Assembly (NCBI GenBank): GCA_016215115.1
Contig: JACRLN010000051.1
Location: forward strand, 31,560 to 95,559
From: Nitrospirota bacterium
GTDB taxonomy: Bacteria > Nitrospirota > Thermodesulfovibrionia > UBA6902
Reading direction: 5' to 3'
DNA length: 64,000 bases
Under the pieces are notes generated by a model, which worked only from the letters and a program-made list of their open reading frames with translations, did no database searches and had not been told where the DNA came from. Made by a program: the position numbers and the translations under genes. The first letter of the stretch is position 1. Each line of letters starts with the position of its first letter. This document shows positions 35,462 to 43,034 of the stretch, piece by piece.

Positions 35462-37138
35462 TCAGTTACTGTCATCAACCTCCTCACCATCCTCAAGCGG
35501 TTTGACATTTACCAGTGAACCATTAAAAATTCGTATTGCATCCTGAACAATAGGTTCTGCAAAAACCTCTTTTTTTATTTTATTAATATCCTTTTTTGTT
35601 TCTTTTTTGGGAAGCGAGGCGGTTTTTAATTTAATTTTATGCCCGCTCAGTTTTTTCAGTATCGATTCAATAACAGAGGTGTTTTTCTTTATTGAATCGG
35701 CAAGGACCGACATCCCGCCATTAAAACCAATAGTAAGTTCTGTTGTTGTGAGATTGATAAGCTTAGCCTCAGTAAGTTTACAGGCCAGGAGATTATCTTC
35801 TGATTCAAGTTGTTCAAGCAGTTTCCGCCAGAGCTCTTCTTTATTTGTTATAACTGATTTGATTTCAGTGTCAACCTGTTTTATCAGTTCTGTTTTTTTT
35901 TCTGGGGTCGGTTCGGATATTTGTCCGGAAAATCCCCCTGTATCCCCCTTTTCCAAAGGGGGACTTAATTCCCCTCTATCAAGAGGGGTTAGGGGTGTGT
36001 CCCTCCCTTGCTCCCCGCCGAGCATTTTAAAGATGTGCTCAACAGATGTCATTCCCTTTACAAATGACGTTCTGAGAAGCCCGAGTTCGAGAGTGTATCT
36101 CGGGTTTATAGCGTTTTTGACCTCGCTTTCAAGCCTGAGAAGTTCAGAAAAAAGCACAGTCAACTCTTCGATACTGACGCCGGATGCAAGAGCCCGCAGT
36201 TTTTGTATTTCATCTTCTGAAAACTCCAAAAGTTCTTTATCACCTTGAGTAACTTTTACGACAGCCAGGTTTCTGAAATTTTCTACAAGTTCCTTTATTA
36301 TCTGCCTAAGATCATTCCCCCTGTCTGTTAGTTCTTTTATTATGGAGAGGGTCCCGGACACATTCCCATTTAAAATGGTCTCTAAGAGATTGGAAATAAT
36401 ATCAGCTTCCGGCAGACCTAAAAGGATCTGAAGTTCTTTCTCGGTGATCTCTTCGCTGAAAGAGTATGCCTGGTCCAGAAGAGTAAGGGCGTCTCTCATG
36501 CTGCCGTCAGCCGCCTTTGCTACCATTTCCAGTGCCGTTTCCCTGATATTTATTTTTTCTGTTTCGGTAATTTTTTTAAGCTGCTCTTTTATCACGTTTT
36601 TATTAACCCTGCGAAACAAATGGTGCTGGCATCTGGACAGGATTGTAGCCGGTACTCTTTTCGGTTCCGTCGTCGCGAATATAAAGACAACATGAGGCGG
36701 AGGTTCTTCAAGTGTTTTCAATAGTGCATTGAACGCAGAAGTGCTCAACATATGGACTTCGTCAATTATATATATTTTATATTTCCCGCCTGACGGGGCA
36801 TATTTTACTGTTTCCCTTAGTTCTCTAACAGCATCAACACTATTATTTGAGGCGCCGTCAATTTCAAACACATCTACCGAGGCTCCCTCCGTGATTGCCT
36901 TGCAACTCTCACATTTGCCGCAAGGCTCGCTGTCCGTCCTTTGCTGACAGTTCAGCGCCTTTGCAAGAATACGCGCAGAGGATGTTTTCCCCACACCCCG
37001 GGGCCCTGAGAATAAATAGGCATGCACTACTTTCCCGCTTGACAGGGCATTTTTAAAGGTTTTAGTTACCGTCTCCTGTCCGACGAGATCGTCAAAACTT
37101 TGAGGCCGCCATTTTCTTGCAAGTACTATATAGCTCAT
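35462..37138 (-). CDS. dnaX: DNA polymerase III subunits gamma/tau
   Basis: A 558-aa clamp-loader ATPase. P-loop GPRGVGKTSSARI (about 45), zinc module CQQRTDSEPCGKCESC (about 64-79), Walker B IIDEVHMLS (about 124), sensor 1 FIFATTEPKRVPATILSRCQ. Domain III follows to about 365. Residues about 379-402 (DTPLTPLDRGELSPPLEKGD) come from C-run/G-run dispersed repeats inserted in the linker before the C-terminal tau-like part. No obvious slippery A-run for gamma production was found. Closely followed by ybaB and recR. Confidence 0.95.
   Translation of the reverse strand: MSYIVLARKWRPQSFDDLVGQETVTKTFKNALSSGKVVHAYLFSGPRGVGKTSSARILAKALNCQQRTDSEPCGKCESCKAITEGASVDVFEIDGASNNSVDAVRELRETVKYAPSGGKYKIYIIDEVHMLSTSAFNALLKTLEEPPPHVVFIFATTEPKRVPATILSRCQHHLFRRVNKNVIKEQLKKITETEKINIRETALEMVAKAADGSMRDALTLLDQAYSFSEEITEKELQILLGLPEADIISNLLETILNGNVSGTLSIIKELTDRGNDLRQIIKELVENFRNLAVVKVTQGDKELLEFSEDEIQKLRALASGVSIEELTVLFSELLRLESEVKNAINPRYTLELGLLRTSFVKGMTSVEHIFKMLGGEQGRDTPLTPLDRGELSPPLEKGDTGGFSGQISEPTPEKKTELIKQVDTEIKSVITNKEELWRKLLEQLESEDNLLACKLTEAKLINLTTTELTIGFNGGMSVLADSIKKNTSVIESILKKLSGHKIKLKTASLPKKETKKDINKIKKEVFAEPIVQDAIRIFNGSLVNVKPLEDGEEVDDSN
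35931..36000. repeat. Double C-run/G-run repeat inserted in frame in dnaX
   Basis: Two inverted units in tandem (CCCCTTTTCCAAAGGGG and TTCCCCTCTATCAAGAGGGG), open in the dnaX frame. Confidence 0.8.
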
Positions 37139-37230
37139 AATAATTTAAAGTTGAAAGTTAAAAGTGAAAAGTTGAAAGTTATAATTTTCAAAATCTTCAC
37201 TTCCTTTAACTCATAACTTATAACTCACAA
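37139..37230. repeat. Iterated AAGTTGAAAGTT words upstream of dnaX
   Basis: Direct repeats of AAAGTTGAAAGTT, then the inverse CATAACTTATAACTCAC type. No gene. Confidence 0.6.
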
Positions 37231-37247
37231 CTCTTAACTGTTATTAA

Positions 37248-37359
37248 GGCCGGGCCTTCAGGTGATCCTGCGGCACACAGGATAACTGCTTACCGTTGCT
37301 TCCTTCCGGACCTGGCGGGGTTTGCAGCATACTGTTGCACAGGGCCCAAAGACCCGACC
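37248..37359 (-). ncRNA. ffs: Signal recognition particle RNA (4.5S, small bacterial type)
   Basis: The conserved apical domain is clear on the minus strand: CAGGTCCGGAAGGAAGCA with the GGAA tetraloop and the asymmetric loop partner. The ends pair over nine positions (GGTCGGGTC with GGCCCGGCC, two G-U pairs), which sets the boundaries. It works with Ffh in co-translational membrane targeting. Lies beside dnaX, a frequent neighbour. Confidence 0.95.
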
Positions 37360-37367
37360 GAAAATTA

Positions 37368-37475
37368 GTTGTCAGCTCTCAGCTTTCAGCAATCAGCTAA
37401 AGAACCATTTGAAAAGAAAAAGTAAAATACTTTTTCCTTAAGACTGATAGCTGACCGCTGACAGCTAATTGCTGT
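37368..37475. repeat. Iterated CAGCT/GCTGA words between ffs and tRNA-Ser
   Basis: TCAGCTCTCAGCTTTCAGC at the left and inverted AGCTGACCGCTGACAGCT at the right. The same words resume after the tRNA at 37575-37606. Confidence 0.65.
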
Positions 37476-37480
37476 CTTTC

Positions 37481-37571
37481 TGGCGGAGAGGGAGGGAGTC
37501 GAACCCTCGAGACGGTATTAGCGTCTACACGATTTCCAGTCGTGCTCCTTCGGCCACTCGGACACCTCTCC
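37481..37571 (-). tRNA. tRNA-Ser (anticodon GGA)
   Basis: A 91-nt class II tRNA with CCA encoded. Acceptor GGAGAGG/CCTCTCC; anticodon arm CACGA-CTGGAAA-TCGTG gives GGA; long variable arm; T arm with GGTTCGACTCC. Reads UCC/UCU codons. Confidence 0.96.
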
Positions 37572-38163
37572 AATAAAGCTTTCAGCTATCAGCCGATAGC
37601 TGTCAGCACCTGTACCTAAAATTTGCTTTGCAAATTTCCCTGGAATAAAGAAAAATTATATCCAATTCTGCTTTACCCGGTTAGAAGGACGAAGGTCTTC
37701 TAACCGGGTTTACGATGGAGTTAGTTTAACATTTTTTTCACCTGGTTGTGTATTAACTCTTTCTATCTTCCCTTGTGCTGAGTACTTTATAAAAGAAAGA
37801 TGTTCGGAGAATTGATAATATCGTTTCTTGCGGCATAAACTAAACAGAATTGAATTTTGTTTTTATTCTGTTATTGTCAATTTGATTTACAGATTGATGC
37901 TCAACGATAACTACCAGATACCGTGACTTTTCAACCATGGTTGCTGTTCTTGCTAATACCTCCTACTCATCAAATGTGATGACTTTACATTCGATGATTA
38001 CGGTTAAAAGAGTGGTTTCCATTTGATCGAAGGAATGTTGCTTCGTGATAGGAAGATGCAGTGTAAAGAATTCTGATTGCGCTGACAAATATTCAGGTAT
38101 AGCCGACTTCTCGGATTAAGCACATTACCTACAAAGAGTTAGGATTGTCAGTCTGAAAGATTA
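37572..38163. other. Gene-free region between tRNA-Ser(GGA) and the beta-helix gene
   Basis: It holds an iterated CAGC word (37575-37606) and a strong hairpin (37672-37712). From about 37720 to 38163 I see no open frame, RNA fold or repeat; it may be decayed coding sequence. Confidence 0.6.
37672..37712. repeat. Hairpin repeat with 13-bp perfect arms
   Basis: ACCCGGTTAGAAG and CTTCTAACCGGGT enclose a short loop. A diverged copy with the same loop (GACGAAGGT) is at 61761-61801, so this is a dispersed hairpin and not merely a terminator. Confidence 0.75.
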
Positions 38164-39915
38164 TTATCTACCGTTAATAATAAATATGGTATCGCTACCC
38201 TCAAAAAGTAAGCCGTCTATGAGTTCGCCGCTCACTGTTAGTGTCACTTCCTTGGAAGATTGATCAATAGCAGATAAGTAATCAATAAGAATTTGGCGAT
38301 CAAACTTAACCATTAAAAGATTTCCTTGAACTTCACTCCAAGCTGCCGGGATTGTTTCCAAAATTACAGAGTCATAATTAATATCTGTCGCACTATAATT
38401 ATCAGATAATTTAACATAAACAGTAACCCACTTACCTTTATTCTTCAGGTTTAAAGTGTCAGGATTAATATCTACTATTGCAGGTATTTTCATAACAGGC
38501 ACAAATTCATATGCTCCCATATCCGTAACTGCTATCCCGTTATTATCACCATCAATTGGACGTGGATTACCTTCTATATCTTCAGAAGGTGCTCCCGCAT
38601 TAGTGCCAGCATCAATACTTGGTGAATCTGCTTGTAAGTGATAGTCGCCCCCCGTAGGGTCAACAAACTTTGGGTCTGTCGATATGTTGCCTTCGCCCAG
38701 GTCGCCATCTTCGATATTGGAATAAGTTGCAGAGCAGCCTTCGAGGTCATCACCATTGTTCCAAATAATGCTGTTTTTTGTTGTAATGAAAGATGTATCA
38801 TTACAAAAAATTCCCCTTTGTATATTCGCTAAAATTGTGTTGTTTAAAGTCGTTACAGATGACTCATAGTTATATATACCAGCCCATCCGTTAGAAACGA
38901 TAATGTTGTTTGCCACAATATGATCTGTGGCTTTGTAGAGTAAAATTCCATGTCGATCGTTATCAATTATTATATTTGAGATTATTGTGTTACCAATAGC
39001 AACGCCACTTATTGCTATTCCATCTTGATTACGATTCAATTTAACCTTATTGTGTGTTATTTTATTATGTCCCGAGAAAAAAGCAATAATTCCTCCATAT
39101 TCATTTGACATAACAATATTGTCGGATATGGTGTTATATTCATTATTATCAATTCTAACTCCATAATTTCCATTGCCTAAACCAGGATTGCCATTGACAT
39201 CCGTTCCAATAAAGTTGCCTTGTACTTTTGTCCTATCACCAGCAATTTCAACTCCATCACGATCATTTCCAGAGATTAGATTGCGCATCTCAGCCGTCGA
39301 ACCTCCTATTATGTTGTCAGGGGAGTGGTTGTAAATATACACACCAAAGAAGTTGCCGAGTGATAAGGTGCCGGTGTTATCCGTGCCTATGAAGTTGCCC
39401 TCGATGACATTTCCACCGTTCATGTTCAAAAAGATCCCATAACTGCAACGATTGATTACCAGACCTCGTACTGTACTACTTCCGGCTAGTATTTCCAATC
39501 CAACACGTGAAGCTGCACTGGCTCCTTCTATCAAACTTCCGTCCAGCTCAACCAACAGTACTGCATTGATCCCAAGTTTAAGGGGATTAGTGTTTGGGCT
39601 GGCCCCTGGTTGCGTGTAGCCATCGATAATCACTGGATCGGTAATGATTGGAAGGACGGTTACTGGCTGGATAGTATGATGGCCCGATCCGGGTATATTG
39701 AAAGCGATAGTGTCAGTACATAGATTGGCGTTAGCATCTAAAATTGCTTGTCTTAGCGAGCCAAAACCGCTGTCATTAGTGTTGGTCACAATGAAAGTGG
39801 TTGCTTGGGCTATGCTGTGGAATAAAACAAATATCAAAATTAGCGATATTCTAAATACAACTATCCTGTATTTTATCGAGATCATTCCAAGGGATTGTAA
39901 GGTAGATCGCTTCAT
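38164..39915 (-). CDS. Secreted right-handed beta-helix protein
   Basis: A 583-aa exported protein; AAGGAGGACTTTT precedes the ATG. Signal sequence with a long n-region (hydrophobic core about 22-38, ending IAQA). The mature N terminus TTFIVTNTNDSGFGSLRQAI with FNIPGSGHHTIQP is typical of bacterial surface beta-helix proteins. Residues about 125-400 contain repeated short coils of the NosD/pectate-lyase type (IEGNFIGTDNTGT, NLISGNDRDGVEI, NTISDNIVMSNEYGGI). A C-terminal domain of about 110 residues has IPAIVDINPDTLNLKNKGKW and a beta-rich end, seen on other secreted proteins. No anchor signal. Preceded by a cyclic-di-GMP riboswitch, so probably a surface or biofilm factor. Confidence 0.85.
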   Translation of the reverse strand: MKRSTLQSLGMISIKYRIVVFRISLILIFVLFHSIAQATTFIVTNTNDSGFGSLRQAILDANANLCTDTIAFNIPGSGHHTIQPVTVLPIITDPVIIDGYTQPGASPNTNPLKLGINAVLLVELDGSLIEGASAASRVGLEILAGSSTVRGLVINRCSYGIFLNMNGGNVIEGNFIGTDNTGTLSLGNFFGVYIYNHSPDNIIGGSTAEMRNLISGNDRDGVEIAGDRTKVQGNFIGTDVNGNPGLGNGNYGVRIDNNEYNTISDNIVMSNEYGGIIAFFSGHNKITHNKVKLNRNQDGIAISGVAIGNTIISNIIIDNDRHGILLYKATDHIVANNIIVSNGWAGIYNYESSVTTLNNTILANIQRGIFCNDTSFITTKNSIIWNNGDDLEGCSATYSNIEDGDLGEGNISTDPKFVDPTGGDYHLQADSPSIDAGTNAGAPSEDIEGNPRPIDGDNNGIAVTDMGAYEFVPVMKIPAIVDINPDTLNLKNKGKWVTVYVKLSDNYSATDINYDSVILETIPAAWSEVQGNLLMVKFDRQILIDYLSAIDQSSKEVTLTVSGELIDGLLFEGSDTIFIINGR

Positions 39916-40027
39916 AAAAGTCCTCCTTTCTTATTTGTTCGATTCAACATTTTAAAAAGACTTTCCAATACATTTCCTCCATGAAAAACTCTGAAACTTT
40001 ATCTTGACTTGTTGAATTTTCAAAACC

Positions 40028-40072
40028 AAAAAAGCCGACCTCACCAAAGGCGTATCCTTCGGCAGCTCGGCT
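40028..40072 (-). terminator. Intrinsic terminator acting as riboswitch expression platform
   Basis: On the minus strand AGCCGA pairs with TCGGCT, with an inner stem CCGAAGG/CCTTTGG (one G-U pair), followed by six T. The 5' strand of the terminator is also the 3' part of the c-di-GMP aptamer, so the two folds exclude each other. Confidence 0.8.
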
Positions 40073-40137
40073 GTCTTACTTCTTAAGACCCGTTGCTTTC
40101 TGTCCCCTCCTTACGGAAGGTTTAGCTTTATCAGGTT
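40046..40137 (-). ncRNA. Cyclic-di-GMP-I (GEMM) riboswitch
   Basis: Reads on the minus strand GCTAAACC, a short stem capped by GTAA, GGGGACAGAAAGC, ACGGGTCTTA with the inverse TAAGACAGCCG, then GCTGCCGA. These are the ordered conserved blocks of the GEMM-I aptamer, including the GNRA-like tetraloop and the ACAGAAAGC / AGCCG(G/A)G(T/C)TGCC signatures. It sits about 130 bases upstream of the beta-helix gene. Because the terminator uses the aptamer 3' strand, ligand binding should favour read-through (inference). Some GEMM-I variants bind cGAMP; the ligand cannot be settled here. Confidence 0.85.
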
Positions 40138-40142
40138 ATTTT

Positions 40143-40535
40143 AATTTTCAAATTAAATTATAGAGCATCAAAAGTAAAAAACAATCAGGTTAATTACTGT
40201 TTGGTTATAAGGGAATCCTGTATGATGATATTTTTCATGAATTAGAAACTAAAGCGATAATTAACGCAAATGCAAATTATTAACGATAGAACTCAAATAG
40301 GATTAGTGATCGATGACTTCAGTATGGCAATCCTTAACTTCAAAAGTTCATTTTCACTGAAGATTTGTTCATGGAGTTAAAATATATTACACTCCCTCTT
40401 TGTTAGCAAAAGAAATGAAACTTCATGCTGGACAACAACCTCTCTTTTCATCACAAAGAAATGTTTCTGTTTCTATACAGTCCCTTGATGATGGTGGAGT
40501 AGTTGCCTATATTCTGTTACATTTTTAATTAATAA
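40143..40535. other. Gene-free AT-rich region upstream of the DUF4143 ATPase
   Basis: Only a 36-codon frame (ATG near 40415) without a ribosome site or recognisable features is open. Must contain the promoter for the riboswitch transcript on the minus strand, which I cannot pick out. Confidence 0.5.
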
Positions 40536-40537
40536 TA

Positions 40538-40588
40538 GGTTATAATTCATTACATTTTATTTTAAAAACAGGTTATAGAATATTACAT
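40538..40588. promoter_or_regulatory. Direct repeat pair upstream of the ATPase gene
   Basis: AGGTTATA-N5-TTACAT occurs at 40538-40556 and again at 40570-40588, 32 bases apart (three helical turns), the second ending one base before the start codon. Could be operator sites; there is no Shine-Dalgarno site in the same place. Confidence 0.45.
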
Positions 40589-40589
40589 C

Positions 40590-41942
40590 ATGTTTCAGCG
40601 TACTATAAATAAATTTTTTCTGGAATGGAAAAGCAGAAAGAAAAGGAAACCCCTTGTAGTCAGAGGCGCGAGGCAGGTAGGCAAGACATCGGCTGTAAAT
40701 CTTTTTGCGCAGGAATTTTTTAAGACATACATATATATAAATCTGGAGCTGGAAGACAATCTTGCATTGTTTTTAAGAATGAATCCAGTCCGTGAATTGC
40801 TTCAGGCGATCCAGTTAAAGTTCAATAAAAAGATCATTCCCGGCGACACACTCATCTTCATCGATGAAGTACAGAATTCCAGCATTGCAATGAATCAGCT
40901 CAGGTATTTTTATGAAGAAATGCCTGACTTGCATGTCGTGGCAGCAGGCTCGCTGCTTGAAGTAAAAATGAAGGCTGAAGGATTTTCATTCCCTGTAGGC
41001 CGGGTTGAATACTGTTATATGTACCCGGTAACATTTGAGGAATTCCTGTCTGCAACGGGAGAAACAGAGATGATCTCTTATATAAATTCCATCAAGCATG
41101 ACAGCAGCATACCGCCTGAAATTCATACTACACTAATGAAGAAGTATCATGAGTACCTGCTGGTTGGAGGTATGCCGGAGGCAGTTGCAGGATATGCAGA
41201 AACAAAATCGCTGATTGATGTGGACCCCGTGTATGAATCGATATTGACAGGCTTTAAAGATGATGTCCTGAAGTACGCCAGTCTTGCAAAGGCAAAATAC
41301 ATTCAATATCTTGTAGAGCATGCATCAAAATATATCGGACTTCCTGTTAAGTATGAGAATTTCGGGGGATCGGGTTTTCGCAGCAGGGAGATGAGCGAGG
41401 CATTTGACGTAATTGAGAAGGCAATGATTATCAGCAGAGTTTACGCATCTTCATCCAAGCAACTGCCGATAGTGAATAACTTAAAGAAGTCGCCGAAGCT
41501 TCTGTTTTTAGACACAGGGCTTGTCAATTATCAGGTAGGACTGCGGACTGAAATTATGAATATACAGGATATCAATGCCGTGTATCACGGACAGCTTAGC
41601 GAGCAGATCGTAGGACAGACTTTACTGTCTCTGGCAATACGAAAAAACATAAACTTATCTTACTGGTACAGAGAGCAGAAAGGTTCTATTTCGGAAATTG
41701 ACTATCTGATAAGCTCACATAACAGCCTCATTCCTGTTGAAGTCAAGTCGGGGAAATCCGGGACATTAAGGTCTCTTCTTAACTTCATTGATGAAAGTAA
41801 AAATAAATTTGCAATCAGAATATATTCCGGTCAAATTGGTTTTGAAAAGATACGCACTCCGAATAAAAAACAGTTTGTCCTGTTTTCGATACCATTCTAT
41901 TTACTGCATCGTATCGAACAATTGCTTGAGAATGCGGGGTAA
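40590..41942 (+). CDS. AAA-type ATPase with C-terminal DUF4143 domain
   Basis: A 450-aa protein of a widespread but poorly understood P-loop family. AAA_14-type ATPase (about 15-150): Walker A RGARQVGKTSA, Walker B LIFIDEVQNS, sensor HVVAAGSLLEVKM. DUF4143 domain (about 215-400) with an apparent nuclease-like ELIPVEVK-type end (SEIDYLISSHNSLIPVEVKSGK; Asp, Glu-x-Lys pattern as in PD-(D/E)XK folds). The family is often on mobile or accessory regions. No partner gene is adjacent. The start lacks a Shine-Dalgarno sequence and is preceded by direct repeats. Confidence 0.88.
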   Translation: MFQRTINKFFLEWKSRKKRKPLVVRGARQVGKTSAVNLFAQEFFKTYIYINLELEDNLALFLRMNPVRELLQAIQLKFNKKIIPGDTLIFIDEVQNSSIAMNQLRYFYEEMPDLHVVAAGSLLEVKMKAEGFSFPVGRVEYCYMYPVTFEEFLSATGETEMISYINSIKHDSSIPPEIHTTLMKKYHEYLLVGGMPEAVAGYAETKSLIDVDPVYESILTGFKDDVLKYASLAKAKYIQYLVEHASKYIGLPVKYENFGGSGFRSREMSEAFDVIEKAMIISRVYASSSKQLPIVNNLKKSPKLLFLDTGLVNYQVGLRTEIMNIQDINAVYHGQLSEQIVGQTLLSLAIRKNINLSYWYREQKGSISEIDYLISSHNSLIPVEVKSGKSGTLRSLLNFIDESKNKFAIRIYSGQIGFEKIRTPNKKQFVLFSIPFYLLHRIEQLLENAG

Positions 41943-42096
41943 TGTTAAATATGCCAAATGCCATTTTTCGGATGCCATTGAACGAATTATTTAGCACTTC
42001 TCTCCATCACAAAAAAACATTTTTTAGAGTTGATGGCATTCACTCTTTACAGGCGGCAGAGACAAACAAGGTCGAGAAAGTTTCGTGAAGAAAATA

Positions 42097-42186
42097 TGGC
42101 GGAGAGGGAGGGATTTGAACCCCCGGTGAAGTTGCCCCCACAACGGTTTTCGAGACCGCCCCATTCAGCCACTCTGGCACCTCTCC
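42097..42186 (-). tRNA. tRNA-Ser (anticodon CGA)
   Basis: A 90-nt class II tRNA with CCA encoded. Acceptor GGAGAGG/CCTCTCC; anticodon arm GCGGT-CTCGAAA-ACCGT gives CGA; long variable arm; T arm GGTTCAAATCC. Reads UCG. The acceptor end is identical to that of the tRNA-Ser(GGA) 4.6 kb away. Confidence 0.95.
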
Positions 42187-42194
42187 AGGAAAGA

Positions 42195-42298
42195 CGGTGT
42201 TAAGGGATAAGGGGTATGGATTAGGGATTAGAAAAAAATCTATTTGTCTTTTCCTAACCCTTATCCCATAATCCATACCCCTTAATCCTTAATCCCTG
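42195..42298. repeat. Inverted pair of iterated GGGATTA / TAATCCC words
   Basis: GGGATAAGGGGTATGGATTA at the left and its inverse at the right (ATCCATACCCCTTAATCC). The TAA stop of tadA is inside the right arm. Confidence 0.7.
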
Positions 42299-42738
42299 TC
42301 TTTCACATTTGTTCTCAATTTTACAAAAAACCTCTTAAGAATGTCTGCACATTCATTTTCCAGGACTCCTGATACTACCTTTATCCGGTGATTAAGCGCT
42401 GTATCATGGGCAATCTGATACCGGCTTGTTATCGCTCCAAATCTTTCATCCTTACAACCGTAAACAAGTCTGCCCAGTCGTGCATTTACCATAGCTCCTG
42501 CACACATGACGCAGGGTTCTTTGGTTGCATAGAGCGTTGCGTTTGTCAAACGCCAGTTTCCTGTCTTTATAGTTGCTTCTCTGATAACAATTAATTCCGC
42601 ATGCGCAGTCGGGTCATGGGTCGCTTCTTTTTTATTATGGGATGATGCAATGACGTCGTTCCCTGTAACAAGGATTGCGCCAACCGGGATTTCACCTTCG
42701 GAAAAAGCCGCTTCCGCCTCTTTCAGGGCAAGGCGCAT
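42289..42738 (-). CDS. tadA: tRNA-specific adenosine deaminase
   Basis: A zinc hydrolase that converts A34 to inosine in tRNA-Arg(ACG). Zn/catalytic motifs are intact: HAELIVIREA (His-Ala-Glu) and PCVMCAGAMV (PCxxC). From the ATG read from 42738 it has 149 aa, but that Met lies inside the first conserved helix: the codons just before it read DEYF, giving DEYFMRLALKEA, the usual start of the TadA fold. No ATG, GTG or TTG occurs in frame between this Met and a TGA 36 codons upstream. The true N terminus is therefore unclear; see the upstream feature. The C terminus Arg-Asp-stop lies in a repeated GGGATTA word. Confidence 0.9.
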   Translation of the reverse strand: MRLALKEAEAAFSEGEIPVGAILVTGNDVIASSHNKKEATHDPTAHAELIVIREATIKTGNWRLTNATLYATKEPCVMCAGAMVNARLGRLVYGCKDERFGAITSRYQIAHDTALNHRIKVVSGVLENECADILKRFFVKLRTNVKDRD

Positions 42739-42915
42739 GAAATATTCATCAGGACGGTTATCACGACCGTCCTTGTCAGCCCCTTTTTCGGGGAAACATA
42801 CCGGACAGTAATATTCCCCGTTATCAAGGCTGCAAACATGGCTTCATTCAGGACAGCAGATACATTCCTCAACCGGTTTTTTACAAACTTCACAGAATTC
42901 AGTATTGTTTTTCAT
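42739..42915 (-). pseudogene. In-frame cysteine-rich extension of tadA with one internal UGA
   Basis: From an ATG read from 42915, 59 codons run into tadA in the same frame, with a single TGA at codon 24 (42844-42846). The residues before it are MKNNTEFCEVCKKPVEEC and then ICCPE; after it SHVCSLDNGEYYCPVCFPEK. Cysteine pairs on both sides (CEVC, CICC, HVC, CPVC) look like a zinc-ribbon module, and the TGA sits where CPE(C) would be expected. Options: a selenocysteine codon, a nonsense mutation TGC/TGT to TGA, or two separate small frames. I see no convincing SECIS hairpin right after the UGA. An 8-bp perfect hairpin (42751-42773) lies just before the tadA Met. Labelled pseudogene only for lack of a better class. 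Confidence 0.6.
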
Positions 42916-43034
42916 AATTACTGTTTCAGCATAACTCAGGGATTATGTCCAAATCAAGAAGAAGCAAACTGCTTGTAGAACTTGCATATCGATTGTGTTA
43001 AAATGACGCATAACTTTTACCAAGGAGACGACAT

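Noticed and set aside
36444..36695. Open frame opposite dnaX
   Set aside because: Shadow frame of dnaX, no independent support.
40415..40528. 36-codon frame upstream of the DUF4143 ATPase
   Set aside because: No ribosome site, no motif, in an AT-rich gap; not supportable as a gene.
42800..42843. SECIS element after the tadA-extension UGA
   Set aside because: The following 40 bases give only weak pairings (for example CAG/CTG and CCTT/GGGG); nothing resembling a bacterial SECIS could be supported.
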